Below are positions 44,347 through 53,764 of a stretch of DNA of 64,000 bases, one piece after another. Each line of letters opens with the position of its first letter. The stretch's first letter is position 1. The position numbers and the translations under genes were made by a program. The stretch is taken from positions 1,302,001 to 1,366,000 of the forward strand of contig NZ_JACYGY010000001.1 in the NCBI RefSeq assembly GCF_015221875.1, written 5' to 3'. This DNA is from Dyadobacter subterraneus (GTDB lineage Bacteria > Bacteroidota > Bacteroidia > Cytophagales > Spirosomataceae). The notes under the pieces are model-generated. The model made no database searches. It was given only the letters and a program-made list of their open reading frames with translations, and was not told where the DNA came from.

Positions 44347-44787
44347 ATGACGATCGAGGAAGAAATAAGACAAGCACAGTTTAATAGTGTGCAGCAGAAG
44401 GCCGGGATGAATTTGATTTTTACGGCCAATTGGTTGTCTAATTTGTATACATCAGCATTAAAACCCTTAGATCTGTCACTGCAGCAGCTTAACGTACTTA
44501 CAATTTTGAAAGGCCAGCCTAATCATATGGCGCCAGTCAATTTAATTCGCGACCGCTTGATCGACCGGATGCCCAATGTATCAAGGTTGCTGAACAAACT
44601 TATGGAAAAGGAACTTATCCAAAAGGATCGTACGCTTTCGGATCAGCGCGTTGTTCATATCAAACTGACTCCACTTGGACTGGAAACGGCTGAGAAGGGT
44701 GGTGAACTATTCCAATCCGTAGCATATGTATTAAGTGACCATCAGGCTGAGGAGCTGAACGGCTTATTAAATGAGATGAGAAAATAA
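44347..44787 (+). CDS. MarR family transcriptional regulator
   Basis: This 146-residue winged-helix regulator has LSLQQLNVLTILKGQPNHMAPVNLIRDRLIDRMPNVSRLLNKLMEKELIQKDRTLSDQRVVHIKLTPLG, with the recognition helix and the DQR beta-wing of MarR proteins. It should repress as a dimer and respond to a small phenolic or oxidising compound. The same inverted repeat stands before this gene and before the oxidoreductase gene that follows 50 bases downstream, so it probably controls both. Confidence 0.9.
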   Translation: MTIEEEIRQAQFNSVQQKAGMNLIFTANWLSNLYTSALKPLDLSLQQLNVLTILKGQPNHMAPVNLIRDRLIDRMPNVSRLLNKLMEKELIQKDRTLSDQRVVHIKLTPLGLETAEKGGELFQSVAYVLSDHQAEELNGLLNEMRK

Positions 44788-44805
44788 TTTTTTTAACAAA
44801 ATAAA

Positions 44806-44833
44806 ATCCATGGAATATAAATCCATGGTTATA
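44806..44833. promoter_or_regulatory. MarR operator 2, upstream of the MDR oxidoreductase
   Basis: AATCCATGG, centre AATATAA, then ATCCATGGTT is the same inverted repeat as at 44235. It lies between the regulator stop and the start codon at 44838. Confidence 0.65.
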
Positions 44834-44837
44834 ATTT

Positions 44838-45830
44838 ATGAAAACTAGGGTTATAAACTTAAAAAACAGACCTGTTGGTTTGCCAGACACAAAAGATTTT
44901 GAAGAAGTTCAGGAAAACGTACCTGAGTTGCTGGAAGGTCAGATCCTTCTTCAATCTATTTACATCTCAGTCGATCCATATCTGCGCGGAAGAATGTCCG
45001 GGACAAAAGAGCCAATATTTAAATTAAATGCGCCGGTTTCATCCAAACTAATTGCACGCATTATTCAGTCTCGTCATAAAAATTTTAAAACCGGAGATAT
45101 TGTGAGCCACTATCTGGACTGGAAGGAGTACCAGGTATCAGATGGAACAGGCTTGAAGAAAATTGACCAAGACGGCGCGCCCCTAAGTGCAAATCTTGGT
45201 GTATTGGGAATTACAGGACTTTCCGCCTATCTGCCATTGACAACATTTGGAAAGCCTCAGCCTGGTGAAACCATTGTGATTTCAGCAGCAGCAGGGGCGG
45301 TGGGTAGCATTGCCGGGCAGATCGGTAAAATTTTGGGCTGCAAAGTAGTCGGAATTGTAGGTTCAGATCAAAAAGTTACACTGCTAAAAGAAAAGTTTGG
45401 TTTTGACGCTGCGATCAATTATCAGACTGAAAAGGATTTGGGTGCTGCCATTGCAGCACATTGTCCAAGTGGCGTGGATATCTATTTTGATAATGTAGGA
45501 GGAGGGATATCGGATGCAGTATTTGCTAATATCAATACATATGGCCGGGTAGTTGTCTGCGGCTCTATTTCCAATTATAACGATACAGAAATAGCATTAA
45601 GCCCAAGTATTCTGCCGATTGTCGTTTACAAATTCCTGAGTATCCACGGATTTTTAATTGCTGATTTTGCGGCGCAGTTTGATCAGGCGCTGATCCAGCT
45701 AAGCACCTGGCTACAACAAGGAAAATTAAAGTATACAGAGACGATCCTTGAAGGTTTTGACAAATTGCCTAAGGCTTTTATCGGTTTATTTAACGGGCTC
45801 AATGAGGGTAAAATGATTGTAAAAGTCTAA
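44838..45830 (+). CDS. NADP-dependent oxidoreductase, MDR family (prostaglandin/CurA-like)
   Basis: This 330-residue zinc-free medium-chain reductase is of the leukotriene B4 12-hydroxydehydrogenase/CurA type, which reduces the double bond of alpha,beta-unsaturated carbonyls with NADPH. YISVDPYLRGRMSG near 47-60 and the nucleotide motif SAAAGAVGSIAGQIGKILG near 149-167 are typical, as is YFDNVGGGISDAVFANI. It is behind a MarR gene and a shared operator, fitting induction by electrophiles. Confidence 0.9.
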   Translation: MKTRVINLKNRPVGLPDTKDFEEVQENVPELLEGQILLQSIYISVDPYLRGRMSGTKEPIFKLNAPVSSKLIARIIQSRHKNFKTGDIVSHYLDWKEYQVSDGTGLKKIDQDGAPLSANLGVLGITGLSAYLPLTTFGKPQPGETIVISAAAGAVGSIAGQIGKILGCKVVGIVGSDQKVTLLKEKFGFDAAINYQTEKDLGAAIAAHCPSGVDIYFDNVGGGISDAVFANINTYGRVVVCGSISNYNDTEIALSPSILPIVVYKFLSIHGFLIADFAAQFDQALIQLSTWLQQGKLKYTETILEGFDKLPKAFIGLFNGLNEGKMIVKV

Positions 45831-45946
45831 TGATATCTGCATAAGTGTAAAATTACCCCGTAAATCTGTGTTAATCTTTCCTACTTCTGTGTTAAGTGTG
45901 GCCGCTTCCCTCAAGTTAGTTTTGCGTCATCACAAATAACTAAACG

Positions 45947-46765
45947 ATGGCAAGAACAATTTTTATTTCAGGAGCCTCAAGGGGGTTTGGGAAAATATGG
46001 ACAGAAGCTTTTTTGAAAGAAGGCTATAATGTGGTAGCAACTGCAAGGGATCTGTCCGCATTAGATGTATTGGCCGTTCAGTACGGTCAAAAGATATTGC
46101 CCCTGATTTTGGATGTGAATGACCGTCAGGCCTGTGTCGCAGCAATCCAGCAAGCGAAAACGCACTTCGGTAGTATCGATGTATTGATTAACAACGCCGG
46201 GTTTGGCCTGATGGGCAGTATCGAGGAAGTCTCGGAAGAACAGGCCCGAAGCATTATGGAAACCAATTTTTTTGGCCTGCTTTGGCTGACTCAGGCAGTG
46301 CTGCCACTGATGCGTCAGCAAGGCAGCGGTCATATCATACAGATCACGAGTGTACTCGGTCTGGTAACCTGGCCAACGTTAGGTTTATACAATGCAACCA
46401 AATTTGCAATCGAAGGATTAAGTGAAACACTGGCTGCCGAGGTAAAAGATTTTGGCATTAAAGTAACGATGGTTGAACCTGCTGCCTATGCGACAGATTT
46501 CGGGGGTGTTTCCGCTGTGATGACAGAGCCACTTCCGGCTTATGACAAGATGAAAGCTTCCTTTAGAGCAAGTATTGGAGATCTTTCTTTGGGTAAGCCT
46601 GAGGCGACAGCCGGTGCGCTGCTCAAAATTGTTGCCAGCGAAAATCCCCCGCTTCGTCTGATTCTGGGAAGTGTGGGCTATCCGCTGATAAAAGAAGCAT
46701 ATACCAAGCGTTTAGAAGATTGGGAGGCCTGGCAGCATGTTGCTATTGAGGCACATGGTGTTTAA
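45947..46765 (+). CDS. SDR oxidoreductase
   Basis: This 272-residue classical SDR has SGASRGFG at 8-15, NNAG at 82-85, Ser near 134 and YNATK (Y148, K152). The C-terminal PPLRLILGSVGYPLIKEAY is the usual ending of this SDR group. TAGTTTTG at about 45917 could be its -7 box. The AraC gene starts eight bases after its stop, so the two form a pair. Confidence 0.88.
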   Translation: MARTIFISGASRGFGKIWTEAFLKEGYNVVATARDLSALDVLAVQYGQKILPLILDVNDRQACVAAIQQAKTHFGSIDVLINNAGFGLMGSIEEVSEEQARSIMETNFFGLLWLTQAVLPLMRQQGSGHIIQITSVLGLVTWPTLGLYNATKFAIEGLSETLAAEVKDFGIKVTMVEPAAYATDFGGVSAVMTEPLPAYDKMKASFRASIGDLSLGKPEATAGALLKIVASENPPLRLILGSVGYPLIKEAYTKRLEDWEAWQHVAIEAHGV

Positions 46766-46773
46766 TTTTGCAG

Positions 46774-47667
46774 ATGATGCTACACTTTAAAACGATCAGC
46801 GATCTTCGTAAGGGAGCCGGGTTTGCTCCGCCGGAGCACCCGCAGCTCTCCTTGTTGACAGGTCTACGGACTTGTCCACTTCAAGGGCAGAAGTTTACAA
46901 TGGATTGCTACATGATATCCTTGAAAAGATTAATAGGCGGCGTAATGCTTTATGGGCGTACCCCGTATGATCATCATAACGGTTGTCTGTCTTTTATAAA
47001 ACCACGGCAGGTTTTGCAGTTTAACGACCTGGAACTTGTTGAAGATGGATTTATGATCTGCGTTCATGAGGATTTTTTCAATGCCCATCCATTGCAAAAC
47101 CAGCTGCGAAATTATCACTTTTTTGAATATGAGATCGACGAAGCCCTGCACCTGTCGCCTCGAGAAGAGGCAGTTATCTGGGAGCTTTACCGTAAAATAG
47201 AAACAGAATATAATACCAACCAGGACGAGTACAGCAGGGATATCATGCTGACGCACCTTGATTCAATCTTAAAATATTCACAGCGTTACTATAAACGACA
47301 ATTTATTAATCGGGCGGAAGCTTCTGGAAAGACGATCTCCAGGTTCAACAGGATATTGAGTGCCTACATTTCCGGCGGATCTTTATTTTCCAAAGGACTA
47401 CCCACTGTTAATCAGCTTGCTGACGAACTTAATTTATCACCACGTTACCTAAGTGATCTCTTAAAACAGGAGACAGGCAAAACCGCCATCGAACTGATCC
47501 ATATCACAATGATTGCCGAGGCGAAGAACAGACTGCGAAGCGAAGACCGGAATGTATCGGAAATAGCTTTTGCACTTGGCTTTGAAAACCTGTCCTATTT
47601 TTCTAAACTTTTTAAACGGGAAGTAGGCGTGAGTCCTAACGTGTATAGAAAGCAATTCTTAAACTGA
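46774..47667 (+). CDS. AraC family transcriptional regulator
   Basis: This regulator of about 297 residues has an N-terminal cupin-like half and a C-terminal AraC domain: NQLADELNLSPRYLSDLLKQETGKTAIELI and VSEIAFALGFENLSYFSKLFKREVGVSPNVYRKQF. The frame opens at a TTG at 46768; the ATG codons at 46774 and 46777 are better starts. It is cotranscribed with the SDR ahead. A relic of another SDR gene lies downstream, hinting that the locus once held a larger set. Confidence 0.87.
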   Translation: MMLHFKTISDLRKGAGFAPPEHPQLSLLTGLRTCPLQGQKFTMDCYMISLKRLIGGVMLYGRTPYDHHNGCLSFIKPRQVLQFNDLELVEDGFMICVHEDFFNAHPLQNQLRNYHFFEYEIDEALHLSPREEAVIWELYRKIETEYNTNQDEYSRDIMLTHLDSILKYSQRYYKRQFINRAEASGKTISRFNRILSAYISGGSLFSKGLPTVNQLADELNLSPRYLSDLLKQETGKTAIELIHITMIAEAKNRLRSEDRNVSEIAFALGFENLSYFSKLFKREVGVSPNVYRKQFLN

Positions 47668-48199
47668 TTGAGCTATCTGCCTTCTCCCTGTTTTTGAATT
47701 ACGGCTTTTCTTGCAAAGTTTTATGACAAGGGGCTGACCGAAATACCAAAACCTAGATAAAAAGCTTCAGTTCACTTCTATGAATCAGTCTATCATGCTT
47801 GCTCGTTTTGAAGCTTTTCTTCAACGGCCGAGGGCTCAAATATTCCTGTGATGAATGTCTTTTCCAGCTATTATACATTAGAGGCGGCCGTTACAATCTG
47901 TTGGTGATCAGGCAAAAGAAGTCAAGGTGATTATTGAAGAAGCCAAGATGGCAGAACCGCCTTGTATTTGCTTTTGGGTGCCGATGCCTGCGCCCGAGCA
48001 TTTACTGGATTATGCCTGTTATCTTCCTGCTACAAGCAATGTTAGGCATTAGCAAAGCCGACTAATTTTGCTTATAACGTGCATGCATTACAATGAGCCA
48101 AATTGCCAAATAGTTGACCGGATATCCAAGGCTTCTCCAACGCAAGTGCGGCAACTTTGTATTGTCAATATCGACAGCAATATCCAAACAGGCATAAAG
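47668..48199. other. intergenic region with gene relics
   Basis: About 530 bases lie between the AraC and OsmC genes. At about 47698-47760 a short frame reads ITAFLAKFYDKGLTEIPKPR then stops, a possible tail of a lost gene that I cannot name. At 47885-48040 there is a recognisable SDR tail (listed separately). The remainder shows nothing. Confidence 0.45.
47885..48040 (+). pseudogene. C-terminal relic of an SDR gene
   Basis: One frame reads SVGDQAKEVKVIIEEAKMAEPP and the next frame continues ALYLLLGADACARAF. This is the usual end of a cytoplasmic SDR (GDPAKAAxxIxxxxxxxxPPLRLLLGxDA), broken by a frameshift. No N-terminal part is found upstream. Confidence 0.6.
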
Positions 48200-48619
48200 A
48201 TGCAACGTACAGCAAAAGCGTATTGGTCGGGAAGCATAAAAGAGGGTAAAGGAGAGCTGACTACCCAGAGTGAGGCTTTGAATAAAACAAATTATAGCTT
48301 TAAAACCCGGTTTGTAGGAGACGAAAAAGGAACCAATCCCGAAGAGCTCCTGGCAGCAGCACATGCAGGATGCTTTACCATGGCAGTCAGTTATGTGCTC
48401 ACGGAAAAGGGATTGGCAGCAATTGAGCTGGATACACAGGCAACTGTGTACATGGATAGCGCAAACATCACTGGCGTACACCTCTCCATTACAGGAAATG
48501 TGCCCGGACTTAGCTCTGAAGAATTTGAAGCAATCACGAAAGAAGCAGAAAAGAACTGTTTAGTTTCAAAAGTCTTAAGTATATCTGTTTCGTCGCAAGC
48601 AATTCTTGTATCAGAGTAA
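48200..48619 (+). CDS. OsmC family peroxiredoxin
   Basis: This 139-residue OsmC-type thiol peroxidase reduces organic hydroperoxides in the cytoplasm. The first catalytic Cys is in AAAHAGCFTMAVSYVL near 55-70 and the second in EAEKNCLVSKVL near 120. The frame is open much further upstream, but the Met at 48200 (MQRTAKAYWSG) matches the family start. It is preceded by the SDR relic and followed by an AraC gene. Confidence 0.9.
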   Translation: MQRTAKAYWSGSIKEGKGELTTQSEALNKTNYSFKTRFVGDEKGTNPEELLAAAHAGCFTMAVSYVLTEKGLAAIELDTQATVYMDSANITGVHLSITGNVPGLSSEEFEAITKEAEKNCLVSKVLSISVSSQAILVSE

Positions 48620-48797
48620 TTACAGCCGAAGAGAGTCTTTTCATAAAAAAGGTGGCAATGTGCTTGTTCAATGCTGGATTATCTGGCAGTGAACAAGCAC
48701 TGCCTGTTAGTTCGATATCTGTCTTAAAAATGTTGGCCAGGCTATCGGCAAGCGTTTATAACTTATCCTCACTACTGTTTCGCGCAATACTGTTTAC

Positions 48798-49649
48798 ATG
48801 GTCACTGAATATAAAAAATTTGATTTGTTTGGCGAAACCTTTATTCAAAGGTTGAATCTGAAGCCTTCTTTTGAATTTACTTTTCCGGTCGCTGAGCAAG
48901 CGTGTTTCTTATACATGCTGAAAGGGGGAACGGAATATCAATCAGGAGCTGATTATTTGAATATTCCTGCTCACCAATCCCTGCTGCTAAACTGCCTGAA
49001 GGCCGGTAACCAGATTAGAGACATCAATTCCGGCGACAATAATGAAATTGTGATTGTTACATTTCATCCGGATATTTTAAAAAAGATTTATGATAAGGGA
49101 CTTCCGCTGATATTTACAAAAAGTAACCAAACGACAAATCAGCAACGAGGAGTTATCAAAAATGACTTTTTGATCCAAAAGTATATTGAAGGCCTGCTGT
49201 TCTATTTTGAAAATCCATCGCTGGTCAGTGATGAGATTTTAATATTAAAGTTGAAAGAAATAGTTCTTTTACTTTCGCAAACACAGGAGGCACATACGAT
49301 ACAAACCATACTCTCGCAACTGTTTTCACCAACAACATTTACCTTCAGGCAGATTATAGAAGAGAATCTTTTTTCACAGGTCAGTGTAGAGGATCTGGCA
49401 CAAATGAACAATCTGAGTGCTTCCTCATTCAAAAGAGAGTTTAAGAAACTCTACAACGATTCTCCCGCCAGTTATATCAAATCTAAACGCCTGGAAAGGG
49501 CAGCACAGCTGCTTTCGGTTTCTGATGAACGCATTACGGACATTGCTTTCGATTGCGGATTCAATGATCTTGCCAATTTTACTAAAAGTTTTCACGACAG
49601 ATATGGAGTCGCACCCTCAAATTACCGTTTGAAAAGAAACGAAAGCTGA
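48798..49649 (+). CDS. AraC family transcriptional regulator
   Basis: This 283-residue regulator has an N-terminal half FEFTFPVAEQACFLYMLKGGTEYQSGADY like the AraC cupin domain, and a C-terminal AraC domain with VEDLAQMNNLSASSFKREFKKLYNDSPASYI and ITDIAFDCGFNDLANFTKSFHDRYGVAPSNY. It lies 178 bases after osmC and ahead of a membrane-protein gene. Targets are unknown. Confidence 0.87.
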   Translation: MVTEYKKFDLFGETFIQRLNLKPSFEFTFPVAEQACFLYMLKGGTEYQSGADYLNIPAHQSLLLNCLKAGNQIRDINSGDNNEIVIVTFHPDILKKIYDKGLPLIFTKSNQTTNQQRGVIKNDFLIQKYIEGLLFYFENPSLVSDEILILKLKEIVLLLSQTQEAHTIQTILSQLFSPTTFTFRQIIEENLFSQVSVEDLAQMNNLSASSFKREFKKLYNDSPASYIKSKRLERAAQLLSVSDERITDIAFDCGFNDLANFTKSFHDRYGVAPSNYRLKRNES

Positions 49650-49787
49650 GGGGCAATCATAATTTAATAAGCAAATACCCGGAAATCATATTTGATGATG
49701 GACGAAAAAGCCAAATCATTGGCCTATTCTGCAAAGAAATCCTGCTGCTTGCTTCGCAACTTTGCATAGTAATCAAACAAGCAAATT

Positions 49788-50291
49788 ATGGGATTATCGA
49801 ATTTAGGTATCTTTCATACCGTTATTGGAGTTGTTGCTATTATTGCAGCCTTTGTGTCATTCATTAAGAATGCTAAAATTGATCTGGGAAAATTAGTGGG
49901 GAAAATCTATTTCTACTGCACCCTGGTCGCTTCGCTTACTGCTTTGGGGTTGTCTAGTATTAAGGGTGTCAATCCTGGCCACATTCTAGCGCTACTAATT
50001 GTATTGCTGATCGTGGTGGCTTACTTCCTCTATTTAAAAAGACCAGGGAACAACCGGTCTCGCTTTGTTGAAAACTTTTTTCTTTCATTCAGTTTCTTTT
50101 TATCGCTACTTCCTACCGTGAATGAGACATTTACCCGTGTTCCTGTAGGGCATCCTTTGGCGAACGGTCCGCAAGATCCGCTGATTGCTAAGACGCTGGT
50201 CTCACTTTTTCTTCTGTTTATTGCAGGATCTGTTTTACAATTCAGAAAGCAGAGAAGAATAAATAGATTGAAATCTGCGCAGCCGGTATAA
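49788..50291 (+). CDS. multi-pass membrane protein of unknown function
   Basis: This 167-residue protein has about five membrane helices: FHTVIGVVAIIAAFVSFI, YFYCTLVASLTALGLSS, HILALLIVLLIVVAYFLYL, FFLSFSFFLSLLPTV and TLVSLFLLFIAGSVL. The pattern recalls small DUF2306-like membrane proteins, with a basic C-terminus, but the assignment is weak. It follows an AraC gene, its possible regulator. Confidence 0.6.
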   Translation: MGLSNLGIFHTVIGVVAIIAAFVSFIKNAKIDLGKLVGKIYFYCTLVASLTALGLSSIKGVNPGHILALLIVLLIVVAYFLYLKRPGNNRSRFVENFFLSFSFFLSLLPTVNETFTRVPVGHPLANGPQDPLIAKTLVSLFLLFIAGSVLQFRKQRRINRLKSAQPV

Positions 50292-50970
50292 TAAGGTATC
50301 AACAGAAATATCAGAATTCGTACTTTCAAAAGTCAAACTTGCGGTACTGGTGAAGGTGCTGTTAACCCCAACTCCTCAAGAATCCGGCCATTGTCTTTTT
50401 TACCTCAGACAATCATTTCCAAATTCATTGTTTGCAAGGTATTACAATACGAAGGAGTCGTGTACTCCACGGTGGCGCGCGACGTGTCATACACCCGCCG
50501 CACCACCAGCTTGTTCTGCTCTGGGGTCTTGAGCTCCACGACCAAGATTTTGTAGTGATGCCCTGCACGCTGCGCTGGATGTCTCGGAAGCGACTGTCAC
50601 CACGTATAAGGTATCTTAGAGGTGGGGTATCTGCTGCGAAACCTATTTTTATAACGCAGACCCAACATTCCGATATAGTTACTCATTAAATCAAGATATC
50701 AGTTGATTGAAACTGCCTTTATTGAAGAAATGACTAACTATTTTGTTACTTCCATAGAAATCCGAATGGCAGAATCCTTTCCTTTCAACTAGTATTGGAA
50801 CTGACAGTTAAGGACTGTGGCGGGCGAAAGAACATTTAAAAGATGGAATGCACGTACCGGAAAGCGGGACAAAATACATATCAAATTGAAATTTATCTAA
50901 AAATCAAAAAGGCTGTCAAAAAGACCAAATGGTACTCATGACAGCCCTGCTGGTAACTACATACTGCTTT
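50292..50970. other. region with an unidentified G+C-richer fragment
   Basis: About 680 bases contain no intact gene. Between about 50440 and 50620 the sequence is richer in G+C than its surroundings and reads protein-like in two frames (QYEGVVYSTVARDVSYTRRTTSL and AALDVSEATVTTYKVS), the second like a helix-turn-helix. It looks like the broken piece of an imported gene that I cannot name. Confidence 0.4.
50911..50946 (-). terminator. terminator of the beta-propeller gene
   Basis: GGCTGTCA and TGACAGCC form the stem. On the minus strand it is followed by TTTTTGATTTTT. It lies 25 bases after the stop at 50971. Confidence 0.75.
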
Positions 50971-51819
50971 TTATTTGATAGAGTAAGCTTTCACTGTATT
51001 ATGGAAAAAGGTAGGAACATATAGTACCTTGGTGGACGGATTATACCCGATGTCCGCTGAATTTATTTTTTCACCAGAAGTGTCCAGTTTCAGCTCGGTT
51101 GTCCCGTCAGCATGAACGTGCCAAATCTTTCCTCCCCACTCGGTTACGATGTAGGATTTGTTTCCCAAGGCCACAATCCCGTCAATCCCGCCTCCAACTT
51201 TGGCAATCGTGCTCAATTGCTTTGTTTCAGGATTTAGACTCAATAATGAACCGTCTCCATTACCGATCAGAAGCTGACCATTTTCAAACAACAGCCCGTT
51301 GTTGCCTTTGATCTGATCGCCGGACAACACGGAACTAACTGTCCCTTTGCTTATAGCCCAGACCTTGCTATCATTGGAGTCAGTAACATAGACGATACCT
51401 TTCTTGCTGTCCACGGCAATATCATTGAGAAACTTGGCTCCTTCCACCGGGTATCTTTTTAGTATCTTTCCCGAAGAAAGATCAATTTCTGCTACCTGAT
51501 TCATTTCAGTCACGTATAACTTTTTGCCCAGGATCCCCATACCTTTCGTTGAATTGAGGTTTTCAGTAAATTTTAACTGAATCACCTTACCATCCAAACC
51601 CAGTTTAGAAATGTAGCTGCCCTTGTTTTCTAAACTTGGACCTCCATTAATACAGGCAACATACAAGATCTTCTGAGATGGTTCAAACAAAACACTTTCG
51701 GGCGTCCTGAGTGTTGTATCAGTTTCCCAGATTGGTTTTAAATCGAATGTTTGGGCATGGGCGCCGGAAGTCAGGCTGAGAACCAGGCAGGTTAGTACGA
51801 GAGGAAATGATTTAAACAT
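50971..51819 (-). CDS. secreted SMP-30/NHL-like beta-propeller protein
   Basis: This exported protein of about 282 residues has the signal peptide MFKSFPLVLTCLVLSLTSGAHAQ, and I take its Met at 51819 as the start although the frame is open to 51843. The body has repeated blades of the type VLYVACINGG, KLYVTEMNQ, GIVYVTDSNDSKVW and SYIVTEWGGKIW. It belongs to the gluconolactonase/strictosidine-synthase-like propellers; metal ligands cannot be assigned surely. It lies near a second secreted propeller enzyme at 52093, but each has its own terminator. Confidence 0.8.
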   Translation of the reverse strand: MFKSFPLVLTCLVLSLTSGAHAQTFDLKPIWETDTTLRTPESVLFEPSQKILYVACINGGPSLENKGSYISKLGLDGKVIQLKFTENLNSTKGMGILGKKLYVTEMNQVAEIDLSSGKILKRYPVEGAKFLNDIAVDSKKGIVYVTDSNDSKVWAISKGTVSSVLSGDQIKGNNGLLFENGQLLIGNGDGSLLSLNPETKQLSTIAKVGGGIDGIVALGNKSYIVTEWGGKIWHVHADGTTELKLDTSGEKINSADIGYNPSTKVLYVPTFFHNTVKAYSIK

Positions 51820-51993
51820 AGTTTGGATGTTCCTATAAAACACATAGCAAGAAATGATACCGGTCTTGCTAATCCGGTCAAATTAAAGAAATTAACGGAT
51901 CATTTTACCCTAAAAGCCGTGATACTGGTTTTGCTACTTCTATTTCTTTTTAATTGGTATTCTTTATAGCATCGCTGTTCAACGCAGCTGCAT

Positions 51994-52022
51994 AAAAAAA
52001 CCTGACCGGTTTGGTCAGGTTT
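51994..52022 (-). terminator. rho-independent terminator of the sugar dehydrogenase
   Basis: AACCTGACC and GGTCAGGTT form a perfect stem, followed on the minus strand by seven T. It lies about 70 bases after the stop at 52093. Confidence 0.85.
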
Positions 52023-52092
52023 CAAGTTATTTGTCGGGAAAGGAAATAATCTTACAATACAGATATATTTACTAATCCATTTATTACTCAAC

Positions 52093-53307
52093 TTATTTTT
52101 TATAAACGCGGTAAAGTCTGCCTTGATCAGTCACTGCGTAAAGCGCACCATCTTTACCTTCGGTGATATCACGGAAACGTTGATGCTGATCTTCAAGCAA
52201 TCTTTCTTCTCCCACAACTTTATTATTTTCAATGATCAGACGGGCAATATGCATGCTGCTTAATCCGCCAATAAATAAATTGTTCTTCCACTCAGGAATA
52301 TTATTACTGCTGTAAAAAGTGATTCCGCTTGGAGAAACTACCGGATCCCAGTAATAAACCGGCTGCTCCATTCCTTCTTTTTGCTGAATCGCATCACCAA
52401 CTTTTTTACCGCTATATTCTATACCGTAAGTAATCGTCGGCCAGCCATAATTTTTTCCTGGCTCAATGCGGTTAAGCTCATCTCCACCTCTCGGACCAAA
52501 TTCAACTTCCCACAAATCTCCGGTAACAGGGTGAAATGCCAGTCCCTGTACATTCCGGTGACCATAAGAATAAAGCTCTGGTTTCGCATCTGCTTTACCC
52601 ACAAATGGATTCCCTGCGGCAGGTTTCCCATCTTTTGTAATGCGGATCACTTTTCCAAGACTGGAATTTAACTGCTGCGCCTGAGGTCTTGTAATAAGGT
52701 CAGAACGCTCACCTGTGCTGATCACCAGATTGTTATTTTTGTCAAAAAGAATACGTCCTCCGTAGTGCAATGTGCTTTTAAAAGCCGGTGTAGCCTGGTA
52801 AATGACTGTGGCACCTTCAATTTTCTTTTCGTCTGCTGAAAGCTTTCCTTTTGCTACGGCAGTCAGGTTGCCAGTTGCCAGCGCTTGTGAAAATACCCAG
52901 TAAACCATTCTGTTTTTTGCAAAATCAGGATCAACACGGATACCCAGCAAGCCTCCTTGTCCATCAGCATTCACGGCAGGAATTCCGGTGATAGGCGCGC
53001 TCAATTTTCCGTCGGTGGTTGCAATGCGCATAGTACCTGCTTTTTCGGTAACAATTAACCGGCCATCTGGCAGGCTGGTAATGCCCCAAGGATTTTTCAG
53101 CTCTTCTGTCAGTACTTTACCTTCATAGGCAGTTGCAGATTTTACACTGCCAATTCTTGTCTGACCTTCGAATGCCGGTTTGTAATCTGAGTTCGCTTTC
53201 TGGGTTTCAACAGGAGCCCCGGTACTGGTTGTTTGTGAAAGGGCTTTCTGACTAAATACAAAAGAGAAAACGGATCCGGTTAGGATTAGGAGAATACTTT
53301 TAGTCAT
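52093..53307 (-). CDS. secreted PQQ-dependent aldose/glucose dehydrogenase-like protein
   Basis: This beta-propeller dehydrogenase of about 404 residues is of the soluble glucose/sorbosone dehydrogenase family (YliI-like), acting in the periplasm with PQQ as likely cofactor. I take the Met at 53307, which begins a clean signal peptide (MTKSILLILTGSVFSFVFSQKALSQ). Family signs are NPWGITSLPDGRLIVTEKAG, LLGIRVDPDFAKNRMVYWVF, LHYGGRILFDKNNNLVISTGER and YSYGHRNVQGLAFHP. It is a single gene. Confidence 0.9.
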   Translation of the reverse strand: MTKSILLILTGSVFSFVFSQKALSQTTSTGAPVETQKANSDYKPAFEGQTRIGSVKSATAYEGKVLTEELKNPWGITSLPDGRLIVTEKAGTMRIATTDGKLSAPITGIPAVNADGQGGLLGIRVDPDFAKNRMVYWVFSQALATGNLTAVAKGKLSADEKKIEGATVIYQATPAFKSTLHYGGRILFDKNNNLVISTGERSDLITRPQAQQLNSSLGKVIRITKDGKPAAGNPFVGKADAKPELYSYGHRNVQGLAFHPVTGDLWEVEFGPRGGDELNRIEPGKNYGWPTITYGIEYSGKKVGDAIQQKEGMEQPVYYWDPVVSPSGITFYSSNNIPEWKNNLFIGGLSSMHIARLIIENNKVVGEERLLEDQHQRFRDITEGKDGALYAVTDQGRLYRVYKK

Positions 53308-53764
53308 TTTTGTTATGTTAAGTTTTAAAATCAAAACCAGGTTTGCCAATTTGAAAGCATAACCACACTTATTACTGTAAAGATCGGGCCAAGTTTTTAA
53401 TCGGCAAGCAGAAAACACACTAATATTTGTAAAGGTTTAGGCTAAATCTCATTAATTCCGTATTTTTTTAATGATAATGAAATAAAATAAAGAAAATAAG
53501 AATTGGGATTATTACAATCTCATGAAGACGTTGCCGAATATCTTGGTCGCCGTATTAATGTTGAATTCTTACATGTACAAAACCAAAATGCACTATACGT
53601 ATTATTTTAACTTTTCACATAGTCTGATAGTTTTCAATATTTTATTTGAGACAGTTTGATGGTACTTTAATTATGTGTAGTTTGACATAATTGAGATTTA
53701 TATCAACTGACGGTATGAGAAATTATTATTTAACCTATATGGTTTTAATCCTGACTGCTTGATA
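53308..53764. other. divergent intergenic region
   Basis: About 460 A+T-rich bases lie between the sugar dehydrogenase (leftward) and the PAS sensor (rightward). At 53518-53610 a short frame reads EDVAEYLGRRINVEFLHVQNQNALYVLF and stops, a possible gene relic that I cannot assign. No strong promoter was identified. Confidence 0.45.

Noticed and set aside
48653..48668. Possible sigma-54 promoter TGGCAATGTGCTTGTT upstream of the AraC gene at 48798
   Set aside because: The spacing fits, but the -12 half is TTGT and no upstream dyad is present; chance match is likely.
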